The notes under the pieces were generated by a model, which saw nothing but the letters and a program-made list of their open reading frames with translations, was not told the DNA's origin and did not search any database. A stretch of DNA of 5,926 bases. Source: Myxococcota bacterium. GTDB taxonomy: Bacteria; Myxococcota; UBA4151. Below are positions 5,081 to 5,926 of this stretch, one piece after another. The stretch spans positions 1 through 5,926 of the forward strand of contig JAPKCE010000132.1 of the NCBI GenBank assembly GCA_028823075.1. Direction: 5' to 3'. Both the position numbers and the translations under genes were made by a program. Position 1 is the first letter of the stretch, and every line of letters starts with the position of its first letter.

Positions 5081-5827
5081 CTACATATCCATCTTTTCTG
5101 CCAGCAGACCGCGAAGACGCTTGGTGGCCTCGCTATGCAGTTGCGAAATGCGTCCCACCGTGACCGAAAGAATATCGGCAATCTCGCGATAGGTAAGGGC
5201 TTCTTTATAATACAGTGACAAGAGCAACTGTAGACGCTCGGGAAGCTGAGCTACGGCGCCCGCTAAAAGAGCATGCTCCTCGCGCTCGGCGACCTGATCG
5301 AGCAGATCATCACCGTGCTCGAGACTGGCGAGGATAGCGCCACCCGATCCACTACCGCCGGTCTCGGAATTACCGCCCGCTTCGTCATAAGCCATCCAGC
5401 TGCTGGTCGCTTCTGTACGCAAAGTCTCGACCTGGTCAGGTTTCAAATCCATCTCCTTGGCAATCTCATCAGTTGTCGGGTCGGCGCCGTCCTTGTCTGA
5501 GCGCAAGCGCTCCTCGGCCTCTCGCAGTTGGTTTACACGACCGCGATGGCGCCGGCTAAGGTGGTCGACCTGGCGCAGATGATCTAAAATCGACCCTTTA
5601 ATTCGGTATTCCGCATAAGCCTCGAAGCGCTCAGAGCGGCTTGAGTCGTAACGATCAATGGCATCGATAAGACCGATCACACCGACCTGCTGAAGATCTT
5701 GCAGATCAACCATCGCGGGCAGACGCCTTACAATGCGGCGAGCCACCCGATGTACCAAGCTCATGTATTGGCGAATGCGCCGGTCGCGATCGGCGTCGGT
5801 TTGGGCAAAAGCATAACCGCGATTCAT
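5081..5827 (-). CDS. fliA: Flagellar RNA polymerase sigma factor FliA (sigma-28)
   Basis: A 248-residue group 3 sigma factor (E. coli FliA is 239) that directs transcription of late flagellar genes. Region 2 spans about residues 15-92 (YMSLVHRVARRI, MVDLQDLQQVGVIGLIDAIDRYD, FEAYAEYRIKGSILDHLRQVDH). Region 3 covers about 93-140 (TTDEIAKEMDLKPDQVETL). A Gly/Ser-rich linker lies at about 150-163. Region 4 covers about 194-243, with LPERLQLLLSLYYKEALTYREIADIL and the recognition helix VGRISQLHSEATKRLR. The family's DELRxxDWVPR stretch is altered to DHLRQVDHLSR (82-92), while D82, R85, R92 and R95, which align with E. coli D81, R84, R91 and R94, are kept. The ATG at 5827-5825 has AGGGG five bases upstream and overlaps the preceding TGA as ATGA. 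No flgM anti-sigma gene is in the window. WhiG/SigD-like alternatives are less likely given the flagellar neighbours. Confidence 0.95.
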   Translation of the reverse strand: MNRGYAFAQTDADRDRRIRQYMSLVHRVARRIVRRLPAMVDLQDLQQVGVIGLIDAIDRYDSSRSERFEAYAEYRIKGSILDHLRQVDHLSRRHRGRVNQLREAEERLRSDKDGADPTTDEIAKEMDLKPDQVETLRTEATSSWMAYDEAGGNSETGGSGSGGAILASLEHGDDLLDQVAEREEHALLAGAVAQLPERLQLLLSLYYKEALTYREIADILSVTVGRISQLHSEATKRLRGLLAEKMDM

Positions 5828-5926
5828 GGCATCCCCTCTGCGGTAAGAAGTTGATCCCAGAAACGCCCAACCGCGCCGTCTCGAATAGGCGGCGGTAACA
5901 TATCAAGGCGCTGCGCTATCTGGGTG
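5824..5926 (-). CDS. flhG: C-terminal end of probable FlhG/FleN MinD-like ATPase (5' part outside window)
   Basis: Only the last 33 codons and the TGA stop (5826-5824) are present. The tail reads in part AQRLDMLPPPIRDGAVGRFWDQLL and then TAEGMP. FlhG/FleN proteins commonly end with a segment of the form G....FW..LL, and flhG is usually placed directly before fliA in polar flagellar clusters. FlhG is a membrane-associated MinD-type ATPase that limits flagellar number and restrains the sigma-54 activator in several bacteria. None of the ATPase motifs can be seen here, so the call rests on the short tail and on position. The stop overlaps the fliA start as ATGA, and an AGGGG ribosome site for fliA lies within these last codons. 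FlhF or another upstream gene cannot be excluded. Confidence 0.5.
   Translation of the reverse strand, partial: TQIAQRLDMLPPPIRDGAVGRFWDQLLTAEGMP

Noticed and set aside
5706..5906. 66-codon minus-strand frame crossing the fliA start
   Set aside because: It is out of frame with both fliA and the FlhG-like tail that ends in ATGA overlap with fliA, and it has no recognisable product.

Overview
The window is a compact flagellar assembly cluster. Every gene lies on the minus strand, so transcription runs from high to low coordinates. In reading order: the last 33 codons of a probable flhG (a MinD-like flagellar number regulator), fliA (sigma-28), a fliJ-like export chaperone, then flgF, flgG, flgA, flgH, flgI and the first 117 codons of a flgJ-type rod-binding protein cut by the window edge. 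No rRNA, tRNA, mobile element, CRISPR array or long non-coding stretch is visible. The largest gap is 59 bases, between fliJ and flgF.

Organism. P-ring (FlgI) and L-ring (FlgH) genes imply a Gram-negative cell with an outer membrane. GC content is moderately high. As far as I recall, the order flhG-fliA-(small gene)-flgFGAHIJ, a long (300 aa) FlgA and a near-perfect sigma-54 promoter fit delta-proteobacteria-like lineages (Desulfobacterota, Bdellovibrionota and relatives) better than enterics. This is inference from gene order and family form; no taxonomic marker is present.

Layout and logic. The upstream block (flhG, fliA, fliJ) is tightly packed: flhG and fliA overlap by ATGA, and fliJ starts with GTG directly after the fliA stop. 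The downstream block (flgF to flgJ) has its own sigma-54 promoter (GG-N10-GC, 4614-4631) in the fliJ-flgF gap. It builds the distal part of the basal body: the proximal rod cap-side protein FlgF, the distal rod FlgG, the P-ring chaperone FlgA, the L-ring lipoprotein FlgH, the P-ring FlgI, and the rod-binding FlgJ. These genes are joined by short gaps or 1-4 base overlaps, consistent with one translationally coupled message. FliA itself would later switch on the late filament genes elsewhere.

Points worth a second look: the sigma-54 promoter with a predicted leader of only about 12 bases; an in-phase A AAA AAG slippery heptamer followed 7 bases later by an inverted repeat at the 3' end of fliJ; the placement of fliJ away from fliH/fliI; and a FliA whose region 2.4 lacks the usual DW-x-P motif. 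No wholly new system is evident. The novelty is in regulation and variant detail within a known machine.
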